From an uncultured Bacilli bacterium (lineage in GTDB: Bacteria > Bacillota_I > Bacilli_A > RF39 > UBA660), in NCBI GenBank assembly GCA_947626275.1, contig CANQRL010000003.1, forward strand, positions 47,788-111,787: a DNA stretch of 64,000 bases, given 5' to 3'. The position numbers and the translations under genes are program-made. How positions within the stretch are numbered: the stretch's first letter is position 1; every line of letters starts with the position of its first letter. This document shows positions 26,399 through 35,072 of this stretch, piece by piece. The notes under the pieces are model-generated. The model was given only the letters and a program-made list of their open reading frames with translations. It did not search any database and was not told the DNA's origin.

Positions 26399-27436
26399 AT
26401 GGAGCGTTATATAACTCGATTAAAAGAACTGCTGAATCAATTTTCTTTTTCTGAATTTAAATCTTTATTGAATGAGCTAGATACGGAAATTCTAAAGGGA
26501 AACATTAGCCATTTCAGCGAAGAATTTTTGTATTATTTCGAACAAATTATGGCATTTGTAAATGATCAGTATGTGGTGGATGGGAAACATCAGACATTAG
26601 GAAATATGTTAATGACGGATGCATTAGTTCATAAAGAAAGATTGACCCCTACTCTCATTATGAGCTTTTTCTTAGAACAAAAACGAAATTTAAATTTGGG
26701 AAACTTTTGCAATGAAATGGATATCAATCATTATGGAAATTCTTATCGAATGATGATTGCAGATAAGCATGATAATGACACGTGTTCTCTTGAGATAAAT
26801 TGGGGATTCTACAAAGCATTTGCAGATGATCCAGATAAGTTTAATTTTGAAATGATGCATGATATATTGCATGAATTAACTCATGTTTATCAATTAACTA
26901 GAACAGAACAAACAGATAATCTTTTTGATCAATTAACGTATTATGATTATCAAAAAGACAGTATTTTAATTAACAGTGGCGGAGATATGTCCAATTCTTT
27001 CTTCCATCAAGCCCTGCTATCCGAATTTATGGCAGATGAACAAGCTATCGTATATATGTTATCTCTAGCTAAAAAACACCCTGAATATTTTAACGAAGAT
27101 TTCATTCAAAAAAAGAGAGAAGAATACCAAATGGAAAAAAATACGCCTGGTTTTGATTTTGGAAGTAATCCTAGAAAAGCCTTTGCTTCTTTGTTAAGCG
27201 ATATTAAAAGAATGGTTGAGAATTATCCTAATACCCATCCTATGAAAGCCGCACTTTCCCAAATAGAAGAAATCGAAAAAAAATCCCAGCCGTTGATAGC
27301 AGCTTTGGAGCTTCAAGGGATTTCCGAAAAAGCAACGGATAGTTATTTTAATATCTATTTAAAATCTTTATATCAATTTGATGGGCAAAATATTATTTTA
27401 ACTGGTGAAGAGGAAGAAAAAGGTTTTGTTTCCTAA
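26399..27436 (+). CDS. putative zinc metalloprotein with HExxH motif
   Basis: A 345-residue soluble protein with no signal peptide. It holds HDILHELTHVYQL (HELTH at about residues 158-162) and about 55 residues later LLSEFMADEQAIVYM, which could give the third metal ligand. This pattern is that of a zinc-dependent peptidase, but I cannot name the family. The N-terminal 100 residues are helical. The start at 26399 is preferred because AGAAGGTG precedes it; the frame is open further upstream without a ribosome site. It stands alone between two terminators. Confidence 0.6.
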   Translation: MERYITRLKELLNQFSFSEFKSLLNELDTEILKGNISHFSEEFLYYFEQIMAFVNDQYVVDGKHQTLGNMLMTDALVHKERLTPTLIMSFFLEQKRNLNLGNFCNEMDINHYGNSYRMMIADKHDNDTCSLEINWGFYKAFADDPDKFNFEMMHDILHELTHVYQLTRTEQTDNLFDQLTYYDYQKDSILINSGGDMSNSFFHQALLSEFMADEQAIVYMLSLAKKHPEYFNEDFIQKKREEYQMEKNTPGFDFGSNPRKAFASLLSDIKRMVENYPNTHPMKAALSQIEEIEKKSQPLIAALELQGISEKATDSYFNIYLKSLYQFDGQNIILTGEEEEKGFVS

Positions 27437-27441
27437 TGGAA

Positions 27442-27468
27442 AAGTGGATAAAAATATCCACTTTTTTC
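27442..27468. terminator. bidirectional terminator between the HExxH gene and serS
   Basis: AAGTGGATA-N4-TATCCACTT with a T run on the plus strand and a shorter A/T-rich flank on the other. Confidence 0.8.
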
Positions 27469-27490
27469 TATGACATCAAAAAAGAGAACA

Positions 27491-28780
27491 TTATTTGCTC
27501 TCTGAACGGATAACAGTTTTACCACCCATATAAGGTTGTAATACCTTTGGAATTTTAACACTACCATCTTCTTGATAATTATTCTCAAGTAATGCAATTA
27601 AAGCACGGGTAGATGCTAAAACAGTATTGTTTAACGTATGTAAATAATAGTTTCCTTTCTCGCTTTTGGCACGAATTCCAAGTCTTCTTGCTTGGGCATC
27701 GGTTAAGTTAGAACAAGAACCTACTTCAAAATATTTTTGTTGACGAGGACTCCATGCTTCAATATCGCATGATTTATATTTCAAATCGGCTAAGTCACCA
27801 CTACAACATTCTAACTGTCTTACAGGAATATCAAGACTGCGGAAAAGTTCTACCGTATATTGCCACATTTTTTCATACCATTCTTCAGAGTCTTCTGGCT
27901 CACAAATGACAATCATTTCTTGTTTTTCAAATTGATGAACACGGTAAATTCCTCTTTCTTCGATACCATGTGCCCCTACTTCTTTTCGAAAGCAAGGAGA
28001 ATAAGAGGTCATCGTAATAGGAAGACTTTCTTTCTTGACAATTTGATCTTTAAATTTACCAATCATAGAATGTTCAGAAGTACCGATTAGATATAAATCT
28101 TCGCCTTCAATCTTATACATCATCGCATCCATCTCAGCAAAAGACATAACACCGGTTACGACATCACTTCGAATCATGAATGGTGGAATACAATAAGTAA
28201 ATCCTTTATCAATCATGAAATCTCTCGCATACGATAACATCGCACTAGAAAGTCTAGCAGCATCCCCTATTAAATAGTAGAAACCATTTCCACTCGTCCT
28301 ACCACTTGCTTCTTTATCTAAAGCATTAAAACTCTCTAGAATATCGGCATGATAAGGAATTTCATAAGGAGGAACAACGGGTTCTCCAAATCTTTTTAAT
28401 TCTACATTCTCTGTATCATCTTTACCGATTGGTACATCATCCGCAATGATATTAGGAATCACCATCATTTTTTGTTTAATGATACCGCTTAGTTCTTCCT
28501 CACGAGTCGTTAATTCATTGATTTCTTCTCCCATCTTAGAAACTTCTTCTTTAATGGCCATTGCTTCTTCTTTCTTACCCTCGCGCATCAAGGCTCCTAT
28601 TTGATCACTCAAACGGTTTTTTTCGGCTCTTGCTTCATCCATTTTTTGTTTTTTCTCGCGATACTCACAATCTAAATCATAGATTTCATCGACAAGAGCT
28701 AATTTCTCATCTTGAAATTTCTTCTTGATGTTTTCTTTGACTAAGTCTCTGTTTTCTCTAATTAACTTAATGTCTATCAT
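27491..28780 (-). CDS. serS: seryl-tRNA synthetase
   Basis: Charges tRNA-Ser with serine. The 429-residue protein starts MIDIKLIRENRDLVKENIK and has the N-terminal tRNA-binding coiled coil (about 30-105). Class II motifs follow: GTSEHSMIG, SYSPCFRKEVGAHG (motif 2) and TLNNTVLASTRALIALLEN (motif 3). ATG 28780 is used because it has GGGAG ahead and matches the family start; the frame is open through the T-box leader upstream, which is not coding. Expression is controlled by that leader. Confidence 0.97.
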   Translation of the reverse strand: MIDIKLIRENRDLVKENIKKKFQDEKLALVDEIYDLDCEYREKKQKMDEARAEKNRLSDQIGALMREGKKEEAMAIKEEVSKMGEEINELTTREEELSGIIKQKMMVIPNIIADDVPIGKDDTENVELKRFGEPVVPPYEIPYHADILESFNALDKEASGRTSGNGFYYLIGDAARLSSAMLSYARDFMIDKGFTYCIPPFMIRSDVVTGVMSFAEMDAMMYKIEGEDLYLIGTSEHSMIGKFKDQIVKKESLPITMTSYSPCFRKEVGAHGIEERGIYRVHQFEKQEMIVICEPEDSEEWYEKMWQYTVELFRSLDIPVRQLECCSGDLADLKYKSCDIEAWSPRQQKYFEVGSCSNLTDAQARRLGIRAKSEKGNYYLHTLNNTVLASTRALIALLENNYQEDGSVKIPKVLQPYMGGKTVIRSESK

Positions 28781-28804
28781 ACTCTCTCCCTCTCTCTCAT
28801 GAAG

Positions 28805-29010
28805 ACGAATGTAAATAACAAAAAAGACCAAAATATAGGAGTGCATAGCACGGTACCATCCTACTTTGGTCTTAATTATTTTGATAACGGAATGACCCGA
28901 AAATGTTTTCATTTCTCTCAGAAGTAGATTCATAATTCTCTGATGTTTCCCTCACACCAACCGGGAACTCTCTTTGCATCATCCTATTATTACTAGTCTT
29001 CGTCCTCAAT
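28805..29010 (-). promoter_or_regulatory. T-box riboswitch (serine) of serS
   Basis: On the minus strand the conserved T-box AGTAGGATGGTACCGTG lies inside a terminator/antiterminator region (about 28821-28873) made by AGACCAAA and TTTGGTCT followed by six T. Upstream is a long stem I region with GAGTTCCCGGTTGG and a GAATCTAC stretch in which TCT could be the serine specifier. Uncharged tRNA-Ser would stabilise the antiterminator and let serS be transcribed. Confidence 0.9.
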
Positions 29011-29057
29011 TTCTAGAGTTATTTTATCACGAAACGAAACGCTTGTCAACGCAATTT

Positions 29058-29930
29058 CTAAACATCACTTTCTGGTTCAATATGAATGTTGATATATTGA
29101 ATAGAATGACTAAAATTCTTTATTTTCTCTTCTAAAATATCCGCCGTAGCATGAGCTTTTTCTAAAGGCGTTTTTCTATTCATCGTAATGATGAGATTTA
29201 AAGTAGAAACCGATCCATATCGCATTAAAACAACATCTCTAACCGCTAAAACCCCTTTTTCTTTCGCAATTAATTTTTTTAATCTCGCTAGATAATCCTC
29301 ATTTACTTCTCTCTTACCAAGAAGAGTACTGACATTTTCTCTCATGATACCAACTCCAACGCCAATAATAAATAGGCCAATTAAAATGGCTGCCACTTTT
29401 TCGGCATAAAGAAGGAATGGGAACCTATCACTCAACTGAATCAAAATAGAAGAAATTAATACGACAATAGAACTAATGACATCGGTCTTACTTTCTTTCC
29501 CACTCGATAATAGGATAGCATTTTTATATTTCGTTCCTTTTCTAATGATATAAGAGGATAACAAATACTTCGCTACAATAGTAAATAGAGAGACACCAAT
29601 CACAATAGCGCTAGAAACCTGAGCCTTGCTCGTAAAGGCATTATAGATAACACTTGCCCCTACTCCCAAAATAATCACACTGATACCAAGACTCGTTAAA
29701 TATTCCGCATTTCCATGTCCAAAAGGATGCTCTAAATCCGCTGGTTTCCTAGAAATGTGACTTCCAATAATAGCAAAGAAGTCCGTGACAAGATCACTAA
29801 ATGAATGAACTCCATCAGCGATTAAAGCCGTGGAAGTAAATAATATTCCTGATAGTATCTTAAGAATAGCTAGAAAGATATTGGTAACAACACTTACCAT
29901 CATTACTCTAGCGACTTTATTTTCTTTCAT
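29058..29930 (-). CDS. cation diffusion facilitator family metal exporter
   Basis: A 290-residue membrane protein with about five to six spans. The transport signature is present: ADGVHSFSDLVTDFFA and LEHPFGHGNAEYLT. A second Asp-containing helix carries SSGKESKTDVISSIVV, and a cytosolic C-terminal domain spans about 205-290. Family members export Zn, Fe or Mn ions by proton exchange; the metal cannot be told. It begins seven bases after the polA stop codon, so the two are likely co-transcribed. Confidence 0.93.
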   Translation of the reverse strand: MKENKVARVMMVSVVTNIFLAILKILSGILFTSTALIADGVHSFSDLVTDFFAIIGSHISRKPADLEHPFGHGNAEYLTSLGISVIILGVGASVIYNAFTSKAQVSSAIVIGVSLFTIVAKYLLSSYIIRKGTKYKNAILLSSGKESKTDVISSIVVLISSILIQLSDRFPFLLYAEKVAAILIGLFIIGVGVGIMRENVSTLLGKREVNEDYLARLKKLIAKEKGVLAVRDVVLMRYGSVSTLNLIITMNRKTPLEKAHATADILEEKIKNFSHSIQYINIHIEPESDV

Positions 29931-29937
29931 AAATCAC

Positions 29938-32517
29938 CTATTTTGCTTGATACCAATCGCTTCCATACTCCACTTCTACTTTTAAAGGTACTTCTAAGGT
30001 CATGACGTGTTCCATACAGTCAATGACGATTTCTTTTACTCTCTCAAATTCACTTTCTAAGCAATCGAAGACGAGTTCATCGTGAACCTGAACAATCATC
30101 TTAGATTGAATATGTTCCTTACGAAAAGCATTATCAATATCGACCATTGCTTTTTTGATGATATCCGCACTCGTTCCTTGAATAGGCGTATTGAGAGCCA
30201 TTCTCTCCGCCCCTTGCCGAATCATGTAGTTTTTATTCTCTAATTCGGGAATTGTTCTCTTACGGTGAAACATCGTTCGAACATAGCCGTTTTGATGAGC
30301 AGACGCAATCGTATCATCCATGTATTTTTGAACACCAGGATAGGTCCCCATATAATTATCGATAAAGGCTTGAGCCTCTTTTGGTGACACTCCAATATTT
30401 TCTGATAGTCCATAACTACTGATACCATAGATGATTCCAAAATTAACGGCTTTCGCAACCCGACGCATATCCTTCGTCACTTCTTGTTCTTCCACATGGA
30501 AGATATCACTCGCTGTCTTACTGTGGATGTCAGCTCCTTCTTGGAAGGCTTTAATCAATTGTGGAATATGCGCAACATGAGCAAGGATACGAAGTTCTAT
30601 TTGAGAATAATCACTGCTGACAATAAGAGAATTAGGACTTGGTACAAATGCCTTTCGAATTAACTTTCCATACTCATGACGAATAGGAATATTTTGTAGA
30701 TTTGGTTCAATCGAAGAAAGCCTTCCTGTCCTTGTCAACGTCTGGGTATAAATGGTATGAATTTTACCATCTTCCATAATCATATCAATAAGACCTTCAA
30801 TATAAGTTGTATAAAGTTTTGTAAGCATGCGATATTCTAGAATTTCTGGAATAATAGGATGTTTATCCTTTAACTTTTCTAGAACATCCGCTGCGGTTGA
30901 ATATCCATTTTTTCCTTTCTTTCCATGGGGAAGATTTAACTTTTCAAACAATACTTCCCCTAATTGTATAGGAGAGGAAATATTAAATTCTTCACCAGCA
31001 TAATTATAAATCGTCCCTTTAATTAAGTCGATTTTAATCTGGATTTCTTCTCCCATTTCTTGTAATGTTTTTTTGTTTACATAAATACCATTATATTCCA
31101 TTGTCGCTAAAACGTTCGATAATGGCATCTCAATTTCATAAAATAAAGATAATAATTCTTCTTTTTCTAGTGCCTGCAATAGATCTTTTTTCGTCTCATA
31201 AATAAACTTTGCTTTCGCCACACAAGCACTTTCTAATTTCTCCTCTTCATAGCCATTCTTCTTATCATATAGCTCTTCTTTAAAAGGGATACTATAACCT
31301 AACTCATTTGCAAGATAAGCAATATCCTCTTTTTGATTATATTCGAGTAGATAAGAAGCTATCATAGTATCGTATTCGATTTGATCGACATAAATGCCAT
31401 GCCATTTTAAAGCAACTGTTACCCGTTTTGCATCATAAGTGCTCTTTTTCGCTTGGAGTAGAAAAAGAGGATTTTCTTTTAGAGCGGTGTAAGGAACAAA
31501 ATAAGCTTTCTTTCCATCATAAACACCCATTCCAAAAATTTCGGTATGGTGATAATTCGAAGACATCGTCTCTAGATAAATAGCGCAATCTTCTAAGGAA
31601 TCTAAGATACTTCCATCTCTCACTACTTCATAGGTAATATCTTCTTTTACTTTAACCTTTTCTCTTTTCTTCAGAAAAGAATAAAATTCTAAGTTTTCAT
31701 ATAAAGCATTTAACTTCTCTGTATCCTCTTCCCGATAGCGAATATCTTCCATGTTGATTTCCATAGGAACATCACGCACAATCGTCGCGATTTCATAACT
31801 CATGTAGGCATCATTTTTACCACTTACCAATTTATCATGAGTAGAGCCTTTGATTTCATCGATATGAGCATAGAGATTATCAAGTGTCCCATACTCTACA
31901 AGAAGTTTTAAAGCGGTTTTTTCCCCAATTCCCTTAACACCAGGAATATTATCAGAAGCATCGCCCATCAAAGCCTTTAAATCGATCATGCGAATAGGCT
32001 CTATCCCATAATCTTCTTTAAAAGTTTTTGGATTATAACGAATGTAATCTTTCTGTTTCAAGAGTTTGATATCTACTTGATCAGACAAAAGTTGAAGAAG
32101 GTCTTTATCACTACTGATAATCGTCCCCACAAATTCTGGATCCTTATCACAATAGCTAGCAAATGTTCCGATGATATCATCAGCTTCATAGTTTTCAATC
32201 TCATAATAGCGAATCCCCATATATTCTAGCATTTCTTTGGCTACTGGGAATTGAACCTTTAACTCCTCTGGAGTTTCAATTCTTCCTCCCTTATAAAAGT
32301 CATACTTATCGTGACGGAAGGTTTTTCCCTTATCAAAGGCAACTAAAATTCTCGTTGGTTTTTCTTCCTCAATAATTTTATTCATCATGTTTGTGAAACC
32401 AAATAAAGCATTCGTAGGGAATCCTTTACTGTTTTTCATAAAATTACCGTTATAAGCCGTTGCATAATAGCTTCTAAATAACAAGTTATTCCCGTCTACT
32501 AATATAATTTTTTCCAT
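29938..32517 (-). CDS. polA: DNA polymerase I
   Basis: An 859-residue enzyme for gap filling and Okazaki fragment maturation. Residues of about 1-285 form the 5' nuclease (LVDGNNLLFRSYYA, YEADDIIGT, LMGDASDNIPGVKGIGEKTA). About 300-470 is the exonuclease-like domain; the expected Asp-x-Glu proofreading motif is replaced (AIYLETMS), so proofreading is probably absent, as in Bacillus. The polymerase domain has SSDYSQIELRILAH, RRVAKAVNFGIIYGIS and VHDELVFD. Confidence 0.97.
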   Translation of the reverse strand: MEKIILVDGNNLLFRSYYATAYNGNFMKNSKGFPTNALFGFTNMMNKIIEEEKPTRILVAFDKGKTFRHDKYDFYKGGRIETPEELKVQFPVAKEMLEYMGIRYYEIENYEADDIIGTFASYCDKDPEFVGTIISSDKDLLQLLSDQVDIKLLKQKDYIRYNPKTFKEDYGIEPIRMIDLKALMGDASDNIPGVKGIGEKTALKLLVEYGTLDNLYAHIDEIKGSTHDKLVSGKNDAYMSYEIATIVRDVPMEINMEDIRYREEDTEKLNALYENLEFYSFLKKREKVKVKEDITYEVVRDGSILDSLEDCAIYLETMSSNYHHTEIFGMGVYDGKKAYFVPYTALKENPLFLLQAKKSTYDAKRVTVALKWHGIYVDQIEYDTMIASYLLEYNQKEDIAYLANELGYSIPFKEELYDKKNGYEEEKLESACVAKAKFIYETKKDLLQALEKEELLSLFYEIEMPLSNVLATMEYNGIYVNKKTLQEMGEEIQIKIDLIKGTIYNYAGEEFNISSPIQLGEVLFEKLNLPHGKKGKNGYSTAADVLEKLKDKHPIIPEILEYRMLTKLYTTYIEGLIDMIMEDGKIHTIYTQTLTRTGRLSSIEPNLQNIPIRHEYGKLIRKAFVPSPNSLIVSSDYSQIELRILAHVAHIPQLIKAFQEGADIHSKTASDIFHVEEQEVTKDMRRVAKAVNFGIIYGISSYGLSENIGVSPKEAQAFIDNYMGTYPGVQKYMDDTIASAHQNGYVRTMFHRKRTIPELENKNYMIRQGAERMALNTPIQGTSADIIKKAMVDIDNAFRKEHIQSKMIVQVHDELVFDCLESEFERVKEIVIDCMEHVMTLEVPLKVEVEYGSDWYQAK

Positions 32518-32590
32518 ATCATCACCATCTTGATTACCATTATATCACAAAATGCTTTCCTACTTCCATGGTTATACACACATTTGTGAA

Positions 32591-33715
32591 TTACCGTAGG
32601 ATAAACTGTTTAGGACGTTTTTTGGAAGCGAGCGTCGCGTTATCGAAATCCGTTTCGTTGGTTACTTCCCTTTCAATTTGAAAGTTCTCGGGAAGGATCA
32701 CTTTACTACCACTAGAAATAGGATTTACCTCTAGGATAGCAAATGGTTCCTCCTCTATCACATCTAATTTAAAATATTGTTTCTGAAAGATAAAGGTGTA
32801 TCGTTGCTTTTTCACAACGCCTTGAATAGGTTCTTCTAGAAATCTATTATATTCCTTTTCGGTAATCTTTTTATCCGTCACAATTTTATTTAGTCCATCC
32901 AATGCTTTCTTTTGAACTGTCAAATAGTAAGTTACCTCATCCCTAACTGTTCTTTTACGAAGTCTTCTCTCATAATGTTCTTTAGAGTCTAAGTACGTCT
33001 GTTCAATATCAATTTTGGTATATCCTTCTGGCAAGAAAGAAGGAACTTCTACTCCTCGTATATCGACTAAATATTTCTTTTGATAACGAATACTATAAGG
33101 CTCATGTACTAATTGATAGATATTTTCTAATACGCGACGAATCTTTTCTTCAAAATTGGTTGAATTATCGATAATGACAAGTCGGTTATGACCAGTCCAC
33201 GCATGTTGGGTTCGTCTATCAAGACGAATCGCTTCTTCTAATCCTTCTGACCTAGCTTGATTATTTTCAAGTGTATAATACTCCGCACATCCATCAGCGG
33301 CCGTAACAAGATGAAGAACTAAATCATAACTATCTAACATATCTAATTCTTGATATCCCGCTTCTTGACAGATTTCTTGAAATTGTTGATTGGTAATATA
33401 GGCTTTATTATCTAAAAGACCTCTATCATAGAGAAGAACACACTTCTCTTCTTCTGGTAGCATAGTAATTGCTTGTTCATAAATTTGCTCTTTTTCTTTT
33501 TGATATTTTAGAATTAATCTTTGAAAATCAATCATTTGGAAGGGATTCTCTCCAAAAGGACGAATTCCTCCTTTAATTAGCTCTGTTGCACTTTCCCCAA
33601 CAACAAAGACGTGATATCCTCTATCGTGAAGCTCCTGCTCTACTCGTGAAAGAGCGGTCGTCTTTCCGGCACAAGGTCCTCCTGTTAATACAATTTTCGC
33701 AACAATCCTTCCCAT
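32591..33715 (-). CDS. AAA/NadR-like kinase fused to a CYTH-type domain
   Basis: A 374-residue protein. The N-terminal P-loop domain (about 1-185) has LTGGPCAGKTTALSRVE and VLLYDRGLLDNKAY, similar to nucleoside or nicotinamide-riboside kinase-like AAA proteins. From about 195 to 345 there is a CYTH/triphosphatase-like domain (VDIRGVEVPSFLPEGYTKIDI, ERRLRKRTVRDEVTYYLTVQ) with the alternating charged strands of that fold. The start overlaps the stop of the phosphatase gene (TAATG), so they are translationally coupled. A GTGTA-N6-TACAC operator precedes the pair. The substrate is unknown; nucleotide or polyphosphate metabolism is likely. Confidence 0.75.
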   Translation of the reverse strand: MGRIVAKIVLTGGPCAGKTTALSRVEQELHDRGYHVFVVGESATELIKGGIRPFGENPFQMIDFQRLILKYQKEKEQIYEQAITMLPEEEKCVLLYDRGLLDNKAYITNQQFQEICQEAGYQELDMLDSYDLVLHLVTAADGCAEYYTLENNQARSEGLEEAIRLDRRTQHAWTGHNRLVIIDNSTNFEEKIRRVLENIYQLVHEPYSIRYQKKYLVDIRGVEVPSFLPEGYTKIDIEQTYLDSKEHYERRLRKRTVRDEVTYYLTVQKKALDGLNKIVTDKKITEKEYNRFLEEPIQGVVKKQRYTFIFQKQYFKLDVIEEEPFAILEVNPISSGSKVILPENFQIEREVTNETDFDNATLASKKRPKQFILR

Positions 33716-34266
33716 TATTTCATCCTTTCTATTTTTTTCTGTTTCGGGTTCCAAGCATGGAGTGATGCATGAGTCACCTGAAACTGTTCCTTATCTTTAT
33801 CTGGAAGTCGATTTTCCATTAAAAAGTAAACCATGTTGATAACGCCTCTATGGGTCACAATTAATACTTCATCCCACCCTTCTATCTCTATTAAAAGTGT
33901 TTTCACGCGCTCGTATAAATCCATTAGGGATTCTCCTTCTGGATATTTCATATCCACTTCGACAACGCCCTGATATTGTGGATACTTAAGGTAAGCATCT
34001 TCTTTTTTTAGACCAGTCAGTAACCCTTTATCTTGCTCCCGCAATTCTTTTAGATAGGTAACTGGTAGATTTAATGCCTCACTTACTATCTTAGACGTCA
34101 TTTTCGCTCTTTCAATATCACTCGATACAATGCGAGAAATCGGCAGTTTAGAAAGAGTCTCACAAATTTCCATCACTTGTTTTCTTCCATTTTCCGTTAG
34201 TTCAGCATCGCTCCATCCCCCAATGTAGGATTCATCATCTTCCCCATGTCTTAAAAAATAAATCAT
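33715..34266 (-). CDS. histidine phosphatase superfamily protein
   Basis: A 183-residue enzyme with IYFLRHGEDDESYIGGWSD (phospho-His in LRHGE), SSDIERAKMTSKIV, the acidic YPEGESLMDLYERV and VTHRGVINM with the second His. It is typical of phosphoglycerate-mutase-like phosphatases such as CobC/PhoE. ATG 34266 follows GGGAG. It heads an operon with the AAA-CYTH gene and has a NUDIX-regulator-type operator over its -10 box. The substrate cannot be told. Confidence 0.85.
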   Translation of the reverse strand: MIYFLRHGEDDESYIGGWSDAELTENGRKQVMEICETLSKLPISRIVSSDIERAKMTSKIVSEALNLPVTYLKELREQDKGLLTGLKKEDAYLKYPQYQGVVEVDMKYPEGESLMDLYERVKTLLIEIEGWDEVLIVTHRGVINMVYFLMENRLPDKDKEQFQVTHASLHAWNPKQKKIERMK

Positions 34267-34280
34267 ATTTCTCCCTTCAA

Positions 34281-34296
34281 GTGTAATATTATACAC
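34281..34296. promoter_or_regulatory. operator GTGTA-N6-TACAC before the phosphatase gene
   Basis: GTGTAATATTATACAC, with perfect five-base arms around six bases, covers a TATAAT (minus strand, 34288-34293) just upstream of the gene. The same geometry is found at 35026-35041 before the regulator gene. Confidence 0.65.
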
Positions 34297-34320
34297 ATTA
34301 AAAATGATTAGAAAAATGTA

Positions 34321-34995
34321 TTAAAATACATCTTTATCTATTTGATTCTCTTTAAATATATAAACTTTCGCTGGCTTATTTCCTTCAAACTTTTCAGCTC
34401 TAGGTGTTTCTTCTATCATTCCGGTACTCAATAATTTCTTACGAAAATTTCTGCGATCGAAAGTCCTATTTAAGATACTTTCATATACCTTCTGAATCTC
34501 TGGCATAGTAAATCCTACTGGATATAAGTGTCTTAGTAAGTCCGTCTTTCGAATTCTTATCTTCAATACCTCGATAGCTTTTTCTAGTATTTCATTATGG
34601 TCAAAGGCAAGCTTTGGTATTTTATCAATCGGTATCCAATCCGCATCTGTTGTCTTTAGTGTTTCTTTTAAAAGATGGAATTTTTCTTTATCGACAATCC
34701 CAAGATAGGCAATCCCCACCATTCGCATAGCAGGAGAACGGTCCACTCTACTAAAGACATCGAAGAGTTCTAAATGGATATTCTCAATTCCCGTCTTTTC
34801 TTTTAATTCTCGTTTTAAACCATCTAATACTTCTTCATCATTGTATAAAGCGCCAGAAACTAAAGCCCACATACCCTGATAAGGATCATATTTTCGTTTA
34901 ATGATTAAAACTTTGGTAATCCCTTTCTCTACTGTAAACAAAGCACTTACAACATGAATCCCTTGATTCTGATACTTGGGGTTTTTCTTATCCAT
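34321..34995 (-). CDS. NrtR-like NUDIX/winged-helix regulator 1
   Basis: A 224-residue protein. The NUDIX domain (about 1-145) has RRKYDPYQGMWALVSGAL-like features, but its NUDIX box is degenerate: GALYNDEEVLDGLKRELKEK has Lys where the second catalytic Glu should be, so it likely senses rather than cleaves. The C-terminal winged helix (about 150-215; GFTMPEIQKVYESILNRTFD, RRNFRKKLLSTGMIEE) is typical of NrtR regulators of NAD metabolism, which respond to ADP-ribose. Its own promoter is covered by a 20-bp palindrome, indicating autoregulation. Confidence 0.82.
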   Translation of the reverse strand: MDKKNPKYQNQGIHVVSALFTVEKGITKVLIIKRKYDPYQGMWALVSGALYNDEEVLDGLKRELKEKTGIENIHLELFDVFSRVDRSPAMRMVGIAYLGIVDKEKFHLLKETLKTTDADWIPIDKIPKLAFDHNEILEKAIEVLKIRIRKTDLLRHLYPVGFTMPEIQKVYESILNRTFDRRNFRKKLLSTGMIEETPRAEKFEGNKPAKVYIFKENQIDKDVF

Positions 34996-35018
34996 CCTAT
35001 CACCTACCTGACAATTCT

Positions 35019-35048
35019 ATTATAAGTGTATTTTTATACACTTGTCAA
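35019..35048 (-). promoter_or_regulatory. promoter and operator of NUDIX regulator 1
   Basis: On the minus strand TTGACA (35043-35048), 18 bases, TATAAT (35019-35024). The palindrome AAGTGTATTTTTATACACTT (35024-35043) fills the spacer exactly, so a bound repressor would block RNA polymerase. Confidence 0.75.
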
Positions 35049-35072
35049 TAGATTTTTAAAAAAAGTGAAAAT

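Noticed and set aside
28781..28933. N-terminal extension of seryl-tRNA synthetase
   Set aside because: The open frame there crosses the T-box and terminator; the family start and the ribosome site are at 28780.
32518..32590. Third GTGTA-type operator before polA (ATACACACATTTGTG)
   Set aside because: The arms do not have the GTGTA-N6-TACAC geometry.
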